The notes under the pieces were generated by a model, which searched no databases, was not told the DNA's origin, and worked only from the letters and a program-made list of their open reading frames with translations. Positions 1-13,000 of a DNA stretch of 64,000 nucleotides are shown in pieces. A program made the translations under genes and the position numbers. Within the stretch, counting starts at the first letter, position 1; the number at the start of each line of letters is the position of its first letter. Source of the DNA: Nannochloropsis salina CCMP1776 (lineage: Eukaryota; Sar; Eustigmatophyceae; Eustigmatales; Monodopsidaceae); contig SDOX01000014.1 in assembly GCA_004565275.1 (NCBI GenBank), positions 153,285 to 217,284 of the forward strand, written 5' to 3'.

Positions 1-55
1 TGGAAACTACATCGATGGCTCCCTCCTTGACCTTCTCCCGTCCCTCCCTCACCCC

Positions 56-3000
56 TCACCGTATCACCCCACTTTCTCCCGTCAGTCGTATGCGCGTGCT
101 CCCCTCCAAGCCTTTCCACTGCCCTCTTCCTCCTGGCCCTCCCTCCCGCCCTCCTTCCCGCCCCCCCCCTGGCGCCCCCGGGCCATTGCCAAAAGGGAAA
201 AGCCGGCGACCCGAGGAGGGGACGCGAAAGAGGCCGTCCGGGCCCCGAACGGCAAAGCGGTCCTCTCCAAGCCCTCCCCCTCCTCCTCCTTGCCCTCGGC
301 GCTCGCCTCCCTCCCCCAGGGCCTCCAAGACGGGCGAGGGAAGGACGGAGGGAGACGAGGAGAAGGGGGCCTCCGCGCTCCGACTCAACGCCTTCAAACG
401 GAGCACTGAGGCTTCCTCCTCCGCATCCAAATACTCGAATTCATCCCCTTCTTCCAGCTCATCTTCGTACACGTATTCCCACATTTCCTCCTCCTCCTCC
501 TCCTCCTCCCCCCGGTCCCTCAACGCACCCTTGTCCTCCTCCCCCTCCTCCCCCTCTTCCCCCCCTTCCTCCTGCTCCTCCTGCTCCTCCTCCCCGTCCG
601 CCTCGCTCCCTCCCTCCTCCTCGACAGTCTGCTCCTTTTCCCTTTCCCACGCCCGGCCAAACAAAGAGGAAGGAGGGAGGGTCCCCGGCATGGCTGATGC
701 CCGTTGCCCTCCCTGATGCCCTCCCTGATGCCCTCCCTGAAGCCCTCCCTCGCTTCCCCCCTCCAGCGCTTCCTTCAAAATAGACAAGTCCGCCGCCATC
801 AACCGCCGTGGCTCATCCTCCCCCTCCCTCCCTCCCTCCCTCCCTCTTACCCTCCCTCCCAGTCTGAACGTGGGCAGCATCGCGTCTCCTTCCTCTCCTG
901 CCCGCCACATGAACACCCTTGCCTCCGGATCCTCCTCTTCCTCTTCCTCCTCCTCCTCGCCCTCCCCCTCCTCCTCCTCGCCCTCCTCCTCCTCCTTCCC
1001 GCCCTCCTCTCCTCCCTCCTCCCGGAAGGCCAGGGCTTCGAGCCGTGCTGGGTCCTCCAGGCCCCCCATGGGGAGGGGGGAGGAGCTGGTGGAGGGCGGG
1101 GCCGAGGGCGGGTAGGCATCATCGAGGTAAGGATCCTCCTCCTCCACCACCTCCTCCTCGTCTTCCCATTCCAGGCTACGCTCGTGCAGCACCTGTATAA
1201 GACAATGTATGGCGTCGATGATTCAGAAGGACGCATGCGCCACACGAGAAACACAAGCAGGGGACAAAATCCCCCTCTCCCCGCCCCCCTCCCTTCCCTC
1301 CCTCCCCCACACCTGGTCTGCAGCCCTGATCGATCCCCTCTCCCAGTCCCCCACCCCCTCCCCTCCCTCCCCTCTCGTATCGTCCTTCAGCCTTCCCCCC
1401 CAACACCGCAGCCATTGCCACCTCCCCCTCCCCCCCCGCCTCCGCATCTCTTGCGCCTCCTCCTCCCTCCACTCCCGGAGCGACCGCGGTCGGCCCCTCC
1501 CCCGCCCCTTCCTCCTCCTCGAGGGCGGGTGCCGGGCCTGGTAGGTCCGATCGGCCTCCCTCCAGTACTGGGACACCCAGGCGTCGATCCAGGTCTCGAG
1601 GGAGGGCGGGGGGGGAGGGGGGGGGGGGGAGAGGGAGGAGGCCGGAGGCGTCCAGCCAGGGGCACGTCCTCGAGGGAGGGGGGCGCCGCCCGGAGGAACC
1701 AGCTGCATTTGCCTGATCGGGTCCTGAAAGACTGCCTCGGAGGAGGGGAGGACGGGGGGGAGGTTCTGAGACGAAGGTGGAGGGGCAAGGGAGGGAGGGG
1801 CTGGGGGGAGGGAGGGTCCTTGGGAGCGGCTGTCCCGACCTGTGTCGGTGCCTCCTCCTCCCGGGCCGCCAGGCCCTCCTCCACGGCCCGCCTGGCACCC
1901 TCTTGTCGCAATCTATGCATTCTCTCCTCCCAAGCCGCCCGGGCGTCCCTCCACGCCGCCTCTCCCACCCTTCCTCCCTTCCTCCCTCCCTCCCTCCCTC
2001 CCTTCCTCCACGCGTCCCCCCGCCGCCACTCGGGGGCCAGAAGCCCGTCCACGACCCGGAGCAGGACGGCAGCCTTCTCCCGCGGGTCAACGCAGGGGGG
2101 TGAGGGAGGGGGGGAGGGAGCGTAAGGCGTGGTGCGGTTGGCCCGCCCAACCGAGTCGGGAAGGAAGGGGAAAGTAGGGCCGTTGGGCGGGAGGGAGGAA
2201 GGGGGGGAGGGCGGGCGAGGGGGCTCGCAGGAGGCGGGAGAAGGGGAGGAAAAACGAAGAGGAGATAGAGGGGGACGGCCCAGGCGAGGAGGGAGGAGAA
2301 GGGCTGAAGGAAGCTTCGGAGGGAGGGAGAGAGGGATCGGGCTTGGGGGGGAAGGGAGAGGGGGGGCTATCACTTTTAATGAAAAGACTGTGCAGAATAC
2401 GAGCCATTCATTTGCACTCAAATGCACATTCAGGTTCCCCTCCCTCTCCTCTTTCCTTCTTCCCCTTCTCTTCCTCCCTCCCTCCCTCCCTCCCTCCCTC
2501 CCTCCCTCCCCTCCTACCCAAGCACCCCGGCCCTCGGCCCGGGAGGAGGAGGCTCAGCGGCGCCACCACGGCGAGGAGCGCCCGCCACTGATGGAAGGCA
2601 AAGCGGAGGGGGAAAGATGCCTGAAAAGATCGGATCGAAGAAGGGCAGGCAGGCAGGCAGGAGGGAGGGAGGGAGGGAGGGAGGGAGAGGTGAATCTCCA
2701 GAAGAGGACGGTGGCTTGGCGAGGGTCCAACGGTTTCCTCCCTCCTTTCTCCCCCTCCCCCCCCTCTCCCTCACCTCCGCCTCCATCGCTGCCATTTGAG
2801 AAGGCCACTGCCACAGGCACCAGCCGACAGTTAGCTTAAGCAGGAAGGACCAGAGCGGGAGCAAAGGGGAGGAGGGAAGGGAGGGAGGAGAGGAGGGCGG
2901 GGAAGGCAGCGGAGGGGCTGCAGACAGGACCAGGAGGAGCAGAGGGAGGACGCTGAAGGCGTAATGAAAGAGGAGAAGGAAGGGGCCGTGGCGTCTGTGC

Positions 3001-3525
3001 CGCCGAGTGAGATGTAGAGAGAGTGATCGTGAAATGTGGGGAATGGGGGGGGGAAGGTAGAGGTGCGGGGGCCGATGCGCAAGCACAGCCGACCTTTAGG
3101 CAGACATGCAAGATCCTAAATGTACCGCCAAACAGGTGTGAAGAAGCACGGCCCATATGCAATATACAGACTGTCTCTTACCTTCGCCGCCGCCCCTGCA
3201 TCCATCCCCACGCATGCTCCAGGCCGGACCAGAGCGCGAGGCCCAGGGGGATCCCCGCGAGGAGAAAAGGGGAGAAAAAGAGACGAGAAGGCCAGGAGGC
3301 GGCCTCGGGCAGGATGTAGAACATCAGATGATGTAGACCGGTGCCGATGCGGAGGCGGGTGTGGGTGAAGGCCCGTTGCCCGAGGGGATGCGCCGTGGGG
3401 AGGAGGTGTGGGAGGGTAGAAGGGAGGGATGAAGGAGCTGCCAAAAGAAGGGACTGACGCGAACGAGCCACGTGCATGACTCGGAAAGGAAGAAAAGAAG
3501 TGCGTGGCAAGGGACAAAAGGCCAT
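56..3525 (-). CDS. Multi-exon membrane protein with long acidic low-complexity tail (unrecognised)
   Basis: I do not recognise the family. Three 5' exons close in phase: 3525-3182, 2952-2775 and 2622-2518. They encode hydrophobic stretches such as LFFSPFLLAGIPLGLALW, VLPLLLLVLSAA and LLAVVAPLSLLL, so this looks like a multi-pass membrane protein. A fourth long exon (about 2450 to 1690) has one more hydrophobic stretch (EWLVFCTVFSLKVIA), then a charged Arg/Ala/Glu-rich helix. A further exon around 1600-1390 carries ETWIDAWVSQYWREADRTYQ. The last exon starts at 1192 after a clear acceptor and runs to a stop at 56. It is dominated by Glu and Gly runs. ATG at 3525 is chosen conservatively; in-frame ATGs at 3594 and 3648 are possible. 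Exon borders between 2518 and 1192 are uncertain because the DNA is nearly pure CCCT/GGGA low complexity. Confidence 0.5.
2471..2511. repeat. (CCCT)n simple tract inside intron
   Basis: About ten tandem CCCT units, read as GGGA on the coding strand, lie in the intron after the third exon of the minus-strand membrane protein gene. Shorter CCCT/GGGA tracts recur throughout 1-3000 and in introns of the PWP1 gene. Such pyrimidine-rich tracts on one strand explain the many long spurious reading frames on the opposite strand. Confidence 0.85.
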
Positions 3526-3648
3526 GCTTGACGTCGAAACCAAGGGACTTGGATGACACGCGCGGAGGGCGGAAAATTCCACTTGACGGACCATGAATGC
3601 TAGCTTAAAGGGTCTTGTATGTGAAGTGCAAGGCGCTCGTCTGCTCAA

Positions 3649-4119
3649 TTAGCCTGCCGCTCGTCGTCACACATCTTTGAAAAACTCCTCAAAATGCTTA
3701 TCAGCTCTTCCAATCCTTCAAAATATGATCCCTATCTCATGAACAGAAAGGAAGGAAAAGCGAAGCCCCATCCTCCCGCTGCGGCCAGGCAAGAGCAAAG
3801 GAATCGAGCGTGATGATGCGAACCCCTCTGCCAGAAAACACGCCGCCAAAACGCCTGTATAATCCCTGGCGCGTGGAATGAAAAAAGGAAAACATTTGCT
3901 GCATGAATTAATGCGAGGCATCGACCATAAGAAATGCTCTCAGTGGCTCGACGTATGGTATGCTCCTGGGAACAAGCGAAAAGCGAGTCGTCGCTGCAGG
4001 CGGTATCTTGCCTTAAAAAATAGGTCATTTTTCGAATGAACAACGCGCACCCACACTCGCATTACAAGCAGGGATACATCGGATCGCGTTCATCCTTGTC
4101 ATATAAAGATAGGAGCAGA
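3649..4119. promoter_or_regulatory. Divergent intergenic region
   Basis: About 470 bases separate the minus-strand membrane protein start from the PWP1 start. The two genes diverge, so both promoters should lie here. No TATA box or other motif is distinctive enough to call. Confidence 0.4.
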
Positions 4120-7100
4120 ATGATCTCTTCCATTACATGGGTAAGTCTTGACTGCATTTTTCACCTCTTGCAATTCAAGGCAATTCTCACCACCCCTCTT
4201 GTCTACCATCCTTTTGTCCTCTTTCGAAAGGTACCTCGGGGCGCCGCGAACCCCAATCCCCCTCGTTTTCAAGCGTGCAAAGAAGAAGTCGAGTGAGTGA
4301 ATGGGAGGAACAATATACGCTACGCAAAAAGAGAAAGGGAAAACACGGCAAGCAGGAATGGTGGTCAAGGGGGGAGGTTAGAGGTCGGTGTTTTTATGAT
4401 CTCCTCTATAAACAGGGCCCTACTTCGTGAGCATGGAGGTGGTGATAACGAGCTGGAAAGGCAAGATTTCGAAGAGGAGGATGGAGAAGAAGGGCAAAAT
4501 GGCGAGTTGGACCGGCATGGTTTGCCTGTTGAGCTTCATATGGACGATTACGATGACGAGGATGAAGCCGCGGGAGGGGCGCAGAAGGCCGCTTTCATCC
4601 ACGCAGACGCCAGTGAGGAGGAAGAAGGCGTCGAGAATGGGGAGGATGAGGATGATTTGGATGATGAGGAAGGGGGCATAATGGAGGAGGAAGAGGAGGA
4701 CGAGGGAGAGGAGGAAGACGAAGGGGAGGAAGAGGAGGAAGAGGAGGAAGAGAAAGAGGATGAGGAAAGTGGAAGAGGAAAGGAGGATCAGCAGAGAAAT
4801 GAGCTTGCAGGCGCCTTGCCAGAAAGTGCGTTTCTGCGGGGCATGGATGATAATGACGAGGAGGACGACGACAGCGAGGACATGGAGGACCACATGATTA
4901 AGTCGACAGACGCGGTCGTTCTGGTGGCGAATACCGAGGGTAGGGCAGCAAAGAGGGGGCGAAGGGGGGGATGAGGGAGAAGATGATATCTTAAATATGT
5001 TCTTGTGCCGAACCGAAGGAGGTACGGCGCGAGCCATGGAATAGGCGGGGCGCGATCTCGTCGAGAACGATGCCGGATAAGGCAGCGCACGCTTTGCCTC
5101 ACTTGCCTTCCCTCCCCCTCTCTCCCCGCCCCATCCTCCTTGCCTTCCCCTCTTTCCTGGACGACAAGACGAGGAGCACTCGGCCCTGGAGGTCCACGTC
5201 TACGAGGAGGACACGGGCTCACTCTACATCCACCACGATATCTCCCTCCCCGCCTTCCCCCTCTGTGTAGCCTGGGGCCACTGCCCGCCCGAGCCGGGAC
5301 GGGAGGTAAGGAAGGGCGAGGGGTGAGGTGCAACGAGGTGAAATAAAGGATGTCAGCCATGACAGGATTCGTGAGCTCTTTTATCAATCTTTCCTCCCCA
5401 CACCGCATGACGACTTTTGGTGCCCCACAGAGCGAGCGCGGCTCCTTTGCGGCCGTGGGAACATTCAAACCGGGGATTGAGATATGGGACGTGGACATCA
5501 TCGATCCGCTTGAGCCAGTCCGCATACTGGGCGGTGAAAAGGCGCTGCAGGGGTACGGGTGGAGGGGTCGAGAGGGAGGGAGGGAGAAAGGCGGGGAGGG
5601 AGAGGGTCGTGCTACCTTGCCCCTAACCCTAACATTGGTCTGTGGTCTCCTTCCCATTTCTCTTCCTGCCTATCCTCTCCAGCACCACCTCTTCTTGGAG
5701 CAAAGCCGGCAAGAAGGGCGGGAAGAAAAAGAAGAAACGGCGCCAAAATGAAGACGAACTCGTGGAGGGCAGTCATGAGGGCCCCGTCATGACGCTCGCT
5801 TGGAACCAATTCCACAGACAGGTCCCTCCCCCCCTCCCTCCCTCCCTCCTTCCCTCCCATCCTCGTGCCCCGATTCCTGATGTCGTCGTCGGGCGAACTC
5901 GCCTTGCGCACCCTCCCCTACCCCCCTTCTTCTGTCGCACGACATTGCCTAAGGAAAATTGAGTACCAGCGGGACACCCCACGCTTTTCCCCTGCCCTTC
6001 CTCCCTTCCTCTTTCCCTTCCTTGCCCTTCAGGTCCTGGCCTCCGGCTCGGCCGACAGTACTGTAAAGCTCTGGGACGTGACGACGGGCGAGTGCTCCGC
6101 CACGCTCGCGCACCACACCGACAAGGTTTCCTCTCTGAGCTGGCACCCTGTGGAAGGTAGGGTCCCCTCCCCCCCATCTGTCCTGGCTATCGCACGCGCC
6201 GCGCCCAAACCTATTCGCTGCCACCCTCCCACTGTCGTATCCTTCCCTCCTTTCTCCCTGCTTCCGCCAGGCACTGTCCTCGCCTCCGCCGGCTTTGATC
6301 GGGGCATCTACGTCCTGGACGCGCGGGGCGGGAGCGCGAGCAGCCACGTTCAAATGCAGGGGGCGGGAGGGAAGGTAGGGAACGAGGGCGGAGGAGGCCT
6401 CCCCCAAACAAACATGCCTCCAGGCATATTCCTCGCTTCCAAGTCTCATTTCTCCTCTCCTGGGCTACAGGCTGACCCCGAGTGCGTGGGCTGGTGTCCC
6501 CACGCTCCCTCCACCCTCCTGTGTACCACCGAAGACGGCAGCCTGGTCGCCTGGGACGTCAGGTAGGGTGCTAGCCTGTGTACCCAAGGCGTCAGCTTCT
6601 CTGCGAGGTTTCCTTCCTCTCGGGCTGTTTTGTTTTTGTTGTGGTTTGGGAACGAGGACGGCAAAGCGGGGGGGGAGGCAAGCTGCCTCCAGTATCTGAT
6701 TCTTTCCTCGATCGCATTTCTCGCAGGGCTCCCTCGGCCCCCCTGTGGAAAGCCAAGGTACACACAAAGACTTGCTCCTCCTTCTCTTTCTCCGCCCTCG
6801 CCCCGGGCCTGATGGCCACGTGCGGCATGGACAAGACGGTCAAGCTCTGGGTGAGTAGGTGCCCGGTCTCTTCCTCCTTGCTCCGGTGTTCTGGGGCCAG
6901 CCCACCTCTTGCCGTCCCTCTCCTCTCCTTCCCGTCTCTTCCAATGCCTCTCTCTCTGACGGTTGAACCACCCCATTTCCGTAGGATTATTCGGGCGATC
7001 CCGGCGTCCCCCCGCGACAGCTGGGAGAGAAAGCGATGTCCGTCGGAAAACTCTTCTCCATCTCCTTCTATCCCAGGTGGGTACATTGCGGCCGGCGCTT

Positions 7101-7516
7101 TCTTCTCTTCAATGTCTTTTGTCCTTTTTTTTGTCGGATACATGTAGTCTTTTCGGGTACTGGATGGGTTTTGTGGGTTTTCCAACCGGCCTTCCATCGT
7201 GTATCTCGGCACCGCCTCCAGCTCGCCCTTCCTGTTGGCCACGGGGGGAGACAAGGGGCTGCTGGCTTTGTGGAATCTGCACGAATGCGAGGGCGTGATG
7301 CGGCGTTTCGGGGAAGGAGGAGGGAAAGGCGAGAAGGAGGGTTTGCAGGCGGCGAGCATGATGGAGGGGATGAGCCTGGAGGGGACTGGGGACGGAGAGA
7401 AGGAGAGGGGGGAGCAGAAGGACAAAAAGAAGGACAAGGGCGGTAAGGGGAAAGGGCCGAGTGGAAAAGCAAGATCACAGACGGGAACGAGTGGAAGAGG
7501 AAGCCGAAAGAAATAG
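4120..7516 (+). CDS. PWP1: PWP1-like WD40 protein (periodic tryptophan protein 1 homologue)
   Basis: WD40-repeat protein of the PWP1 family, whose members act in the nucleolus in rRNA transcription and ribosome biogenesis. Twelve exons close in phase: 4120-4140, 4231-4292, 4416-4939, 5169-5305, 5431-5552, 5683-5821, 6033-6156, 6271-6374, 6471-6562, 6727-6850, 6985-7076 and 7222-7516, giving about 611 residues (human PWP1 is about 500). The start MISSITWV matches the family N-terminus. A long Asp/Glu-rich region follows, then the family block LEVHVYEEDTGSLYIHHDIS. WD repeats include VLASGSADSTVKLWDV, TVLASAGFDRGIYVLD, LMATCGMDKTVKLW and LLATGGDKGLLALWNL. A Lys-rich insert sits between repeats near 5700-5760, and the C-terminal tail is Lys/Gly-rich. 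The last acceptor (before 7222) was chosen because it alone keeps frame and joins the repeat properly. Confidence 0.93.
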
Positions 7517-8236
7517 GGAAGATGCCGAGACACTTGTCTGTTGTCACGCATGAGGGCGGGGCGAAGGCCTAGGAGGGGGAAGTAACCTCACGTGCTTGGG
7601 GAGAGGACTGGGTGGTGCCCACAAAGAATAACGACACAGATGAAATGCATCTTTCGTTTGAGGCATTGTGAGTTGGTGAGGGCGCACACAGGTATTTAAT
7701 GTGTGCGAGACGAGAGCAACAGGTGATGATGGTCGGCCCGACACTGGTGATGATATCATCTCTCATTTCAACCGAGACTAGCAGCGGCCAATCACATGCG
7801 TAACTGAGCTGATAATGATTACATTCTCCACAGGATGCTATGCTTGTGGCATATGCTGGCCTGCACTGTCGGATTCGAGTTTGCTTTTTACTAATAAAGA
7901 TGACATTAAAATGAAGGGGGAGGAGGTTAACGAAAGTTGCTTTTACCGATCGAGGTGGTAGATAGGTCACATCACACATTTCAATCCCTCACACCAATAT
8001 TGACGAAGTGTTTACTTCAATCCAATCGCTCTCTGGTTTTCAAAAGATGATGGGCCGGCTACGTCGTGCATAATAATGACTGTGTTTTCCGCGATATCTC
8101 TGAAGGAGCTTCGGCTGCATGTTCCTGCCAGCAACAGAAACGGCGCCAGGAGCGTTGTGCAAACGATAAAATTTCTATTCGCTCATTCCCATACCTCTCT
8201 ACACGTAGTGACGCAAGCATCTGCATTACATCTGCT
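7517..8236. other. Intergenic, no gene seen
   Basis: Between PWP1 and CSN8, both on the plus strand. Contains only short unsupported frames. The CSN8 frame is open upstream to 8066, so a longer CSN8 N-terminus cannot be excluded. Confidence 0.6.
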
Positions 8237-9865
8237 ATGCAATCCGACCCACAGCAAATTCAGGGTACGCCTTCGTTGGCTTCCTCTACAGCAGTGCCTC
8301 CCCCCTCGCCGCAACCCCTAACGCAACAAATGCGAAACTACATTGCTCAGCAAGACTACACAAAAGCCCTTCGCGTCGCAAATGACGTTGAAATATTGAC
8401 TCTGGTAAAAGAATGAGGAAGGAAAAGCTACACCAATCGAACGTTAACCCTGACGACACTCAACCCTGATTTCGCTTGTAGACTCAGCTGACTTTGCCCG
8501 GCCACCACCTTCACATCTCACAGACCAACAAACTATGCCCTGGTGACGGAAATCCTCAACTCCTACTTGCTATTCAGCTTCTTTTACACCTTATCCTGGA
8601 CGATCTGTACGTTATTTCCCTCTTTCTCTCCACCTCGAGCCCATCCCTGAAGCCACAGCTCTCCCTCCTTCCTCCTCCCACTGCTTCTTAGGGCCAACGC
8701 CCGGCGTTTATGGCAGCGCATCCCCAACGAGCTGAAGGACGTGTCAACTCTTGAGGGGAGACAGCTGTCAAAGGCGTGGGACGTGGGAAAGTCGTTGTGG
8801 GCGCGGTAAGCGACACCGGGCCTGAGAGGGACAGGCAGACATCGAAGTTTCCGTAGACACGTTACGACGCCTAGCTGGAACCTTATCGCCACGCTTCTCA
8901 CATTTCCATTTCCCTGTTCTCCAGAGAGATCCCTACTGCTCATGTCGCCATACGGGACGTACAATGGACGCCGGAGCTCGTGCCTTTGGTGGATGCGTTA
9001 CGTGGTGCGTCGAGAGGAATGCTGCCTTCGAGGGCGGGGGGGGACGATCCTGATGACCATGAGAATGATGGGTGATAACGGCGACGTTAACGATAAAATT
9101 GAGGGAGGGAGGAAATACGGAAGAAAGGTGGGAAAGAGCGCTCGGGCTGAGTCCCAAAGATGAGCTTGTTGACAACGGTGGACGGAATGGCGGGACTTTC
9201 GACACGATACTGGCATGGTAGCCTCCCTGTGGACCGTCGCATCTCATCATCCCTTTTTACCGCTTCTTATCCCTTCCGGGCTGCCTTCTTCCCTTGCTGT
9301 GCGGGTTCCGCGATTCTTTTTCCGGCAGAGCGCATCTTTCGGGACGAGTTTGCCCTCTTGAGTCGTGCTTTTCGACGCTTGAGGATCTCGTCCATGGCAA
9401 ATAAGCTGGGCGTGACTGAATCGGACGCTGTCGCAGGTAACCTTCCCCCACACTACCCTTTTCTCGTTTTCTTTCTTGTTTGGCACACAAGACCTGTCAT
9501 CAAACCCGCGCTCCCCTCCCTTCCCGTGACCTCTCTCCTTCCCTCGTATCTCTTGCGTCAAGCGGCGAGGCAGGCAGGATGGAAAGTGGATGAGGGCAAG
9601 GGGGAAGTGGAACCCTTACCTTCGCTACCCTCGTCAGGCGAATCCATCGGTAAAGACAGAAAGGGGCTACCTTTTCTTGGGGGGAGAATGGCCCTGCTTA
9701 GAGAGGATAACGATGCCCGTTATGTCATTTTCAGGAAGCCTTATCTCACGTTTCCTCCCATTATCTCACTTTTCCTCACTCCCCACAGGTTTGCCCCAGC
9801 TGGAGCAACTTACGAAGTATATCTCTTTCTTAGAGGCAGAGAGTGTCACCTCCTCTGTGGCCTGA
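8237..9865 (+). CDS. CSN8: COP9 signalosome subunit 8
   Basis: CSN8 is the smallest PCI-type subunit of the COP9 signalosome, which removes NEDD8 from cullins and so controls SCF ubiquitin ligases. Seven exons close in phase: 8237-8404, 8482-8606, 8692-8805, 8925-9004, 9329-9436, 9563-9649 and 9789-9865, about 252 residues (human about 209). The CSN8/PSMD8/eIF3K-type core is clear: LLLAIQLLLHLILDDL runs into ANARRLWQRIPNELK, equivalent to the human [22 protein letters not shown] segment. Later come KAWDVGKSLWAR and the winged-helix part FALLSRAFRRLRISSMANKL with LGVTESDAVA. The end LPQLEQLTKYISFLEAE matches the family terminal helix. A variable Pro/Ser-rich N-terminus (about 30 residues) precedes the core. 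Confidence 0.9.
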
Positions 9866-10052
9866 GGGTAGGATAAGAGGAAGGAGAAGAGGGGACGAGA
9901 GAGGGGCGGAGGCAGGGCATGCAAATGTACAAAAAGAAAGGAAAAGAAACGCGTTCTGACCCGGGAAGGCGCTCTAGCTACATCCTCAATCGTTACTTTT
10001 GATTCTCATTTTATAGTCAATCTCTTTCCTTCCGTGCGCTGGAAGTCGTCTT

Positions 10053-13000
10053 TCACAACTTGACTAATTGCAGGAAGCCCTGCATAGGCCTTTCCCGAGC
10101 CACCTCCCGCCCTGCTTCCTCGCAAAACTCTTCCTCTTCCACATCCACCTTGACGCTCAACACCCCCCCAGGGGGTAAAGAAACATATTGGCACAGCGAT
10201 AGAGATGGGACGACGTCTCCGTACGGGGTTAAAGAGACTTCGACGGGAAGGGGGGGGGGGATTGACTGGGACGGGGCGCTTATCGTGAAGAGGAGGCTTT
10301 CATTCAAGTAGACCTGTAAGAGGGGTACCTGTGCCAAGGTGTACCGTGCAATCGAAGTCAGTGACAAAGACACACGGGATGCACGACGAGAAGCATCTTC
10401 GGCAAGCTTAGAGCTCGTCCTTCCTCGCCCATGCTTCTGGTATTCCTTACCCTTTGCGATGTGAAGAGGCCGACGACCAGATGGTAGAGCCCGCCCAGTG
10501 GCACACCCACCCCGCTCTCTCTTGGCTTCCAAAGGAAGGGCTGCGCCTCGAATGAGCCCACTTTCGCCTTCAGGGAAAGAGGGAAGCTAGGATTCGTGGC
10601 TTGCTTCTATGGAGATGATGGAGATATAGAAGGGGGGAGATAGAGGCTAGTTGGGCATTTTCAAACACAAATTTGCGCCGACATGCGCTGTACTGCCATG
10701 GATGATGAGTCCGTCCCATCCCTTCATTAACTTCTCATCTAATACTAATTTCCTCAATGTTCCGGTCCTCCTTTCCTCCTTCCCTCCGAATCTCACCTCC
10801 CACAAGACCCAGCCTCCACGTCGCGTCACCATCCTCCGTGCCCCGCTTTTCCAAAGCCAGCGTCCCGCCAATCGTAACGGGGCATCCAACGGAAGCTTTA
10901 CATACTCTTCGTCTTTCTGCCTACTCCTTTTCTCCGTCGCCTTCTCCTTACCCAACTTTTTTCCCTCCATTTTTTCCTTGGTCAGTGTATGGAGGTCATG
11001 CGTCAGCCGTGCGACTTCTCTCTTCAAAAGGAGAAGTTCCTCTCGTTCTTTTTCCCTTTCCATGTCCCAAGCATGCTAAAATTATCGAAGATTGCGGAGA
11101 AAGGAAAGAGATCACGTCACGGTGGTGAGATAAAAGTACGTTTTTGGAAAAGAAGGTGCTTCTTTTGCCTGTACCGTCTCCATTAAATTCAAGCCACAGA
11201 CATTCATGCACAAATGGCGCCTTGTCCCTCCTCTCTCTGAAACTTCCACCTTGATGGACGCCACGGCAGAGGCCGAGGCTAGATCCCGAGCAAAGGCAAC
11301 TTCTTCCAGCCGCCTTCGCAGCCTATTGGACGAGGAGCGCGTTGGGATGAAGAATCTGTGAGCACTTGGATGGTGGAGCGTCAAAGCGCCTATCTTCCCT
11401 CCACCTGCCACACTCTTTCGGTCTTACTCGTCCACTTCTTCTCTTCCTGCCTTGTGAGACAGGGCATCCAATAGCTCGGCCTCCCTGTCCATTCGCCGGT
11501 GGGCCTCCTGAGGAAATGTGATGAGCGGAGCGGTGATTCATTTCTCATTGAGTATGCCTGAAAGCCTCGAGCTTCCTGAGCGGTTTCCCCCATGGATTTC
11601 ACCCTTCTTGAAACTTTCGAACTTTTTCACAAAACCAGTCGTCCTTACTTGAGCCGTACCTGTGAAGCGGGTGGAGTCATGTGTCCTGCCCCCTCAACAC
11701 GCGTCATTGGGGCAGTCCCGCCTTCGTTTGAGGAGGCCTAGAGATGATGGGGAAGGGGAGTCAAGGACGCGGAGGAAGGAAACAAGGGAAGTGGAGTGAT
11801 GATTCACGTCTTTGTCGACGAGACCTTCGCTGCTACCCGAGAGTGAGAGTCGAGCCTCACTCAGCCACGGCGCGAAAAAGATCAAGCAATATTAATGAGA
11901 GTCATTCCAACGGGCCTACCTCCGGCTCTCGCATTCCTTCAGGTAACACGGCAACCGTCTTTCTTTCAACCGTATTTCTTTCGAAAGAAGCCCCTGCTTG
12001 TGCCTCCTCGTCCGCCCGCTCCACAACACGTGCGTGCTCTTGCTGCAAGACCGACAGGGTAAGCTCCATGTCCGCTTGATGGGCCTCCAGGCTTTGCGTC
12101 TGGTGGAAAGATAAACAACGACGAACAGAGATTTATCAATGAAGGGATGCTGAACCCGTGTGGCCGCAGAGACAAGAGCGAATGGAGAGGCCGGTCGTAT
12201 CGAGTACCTTGACATGCACAGCGCGCCATACGCCCGCCTCCTCGCCCACTTGCCTTCGAAGCTGTCAATCGAAGAGGTGCAAGTTGGTATCGTGCCTTTT
12301 GATTCTCTACAATACCCGAATCCCTCTTACCTGCTGAAGTCCCCTCTCCGCCGCCGTCTCATTCTCTTTCATACGGGTACGCAGGGCCGCTAGACCCACG
12401 AGTACGTCGCCATTCTGCAGGTATTAGGAAATGCACGATACGCGTGGAGCGTTCGCAAACTACTGGCTAAGATTTATTTAGACGACGCATGGCCTATTCT
12501 TTCCCTCCTGCCCTCTGTTCGCGCTCGTGACCTGGTTTTGAGCCTCTTGCACCGCCTGCGTCATTGCGGCCACCCTCCTCTCTAATTGCGGCACAATATT
12601 CGATACTTCCTTTCTCTGTGCATTGAAGGAACGGGCCATAGAACCATGATTTTTATGCTAGTACTTAAAGCAACAGTCATATCGTCATCGCTCCATGAGA
12701 ACGCACGGGGCTCGGGAGTCTGGCACCGGATGTTGTGATGTTGTCCTCGATCCCTCACCTTATCCATCTCACCTGAATATCTGTGAGATGCCTCTGAAGA
12801 GCAACTATCTCGTCATGCTGCTCTTGCAAAGCACGGGCGCAAAAAAAAAGCGCGTCTTTCACTGTGTCCTAGAGAAGTATGAAGATAAAAGCTTAGACGT
12901 AGAACAAACGTACCAGTCGCAGCGCCCGAAAAGTCTCACGAATTGACAGGATTGTCAGTTGACTTGTCTTTCTGACCTGCACATTCGCCCAGTCCTTATG

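Noticed and set aside
704-2125. Long plus-strand frame (473 codons) rich in Pro, Ser and Leu
   Set aside because: It is the antisense of GGGA-rich minus-strand exons; composition is pure CCCT low complexity and it crosses exons with good phase on the other strand.
5620-5633. Two telomere-like CCCTAA units in a PWP1 intron
   Set aside because: Only two copies; chance is likely in CCCT-rich introns.
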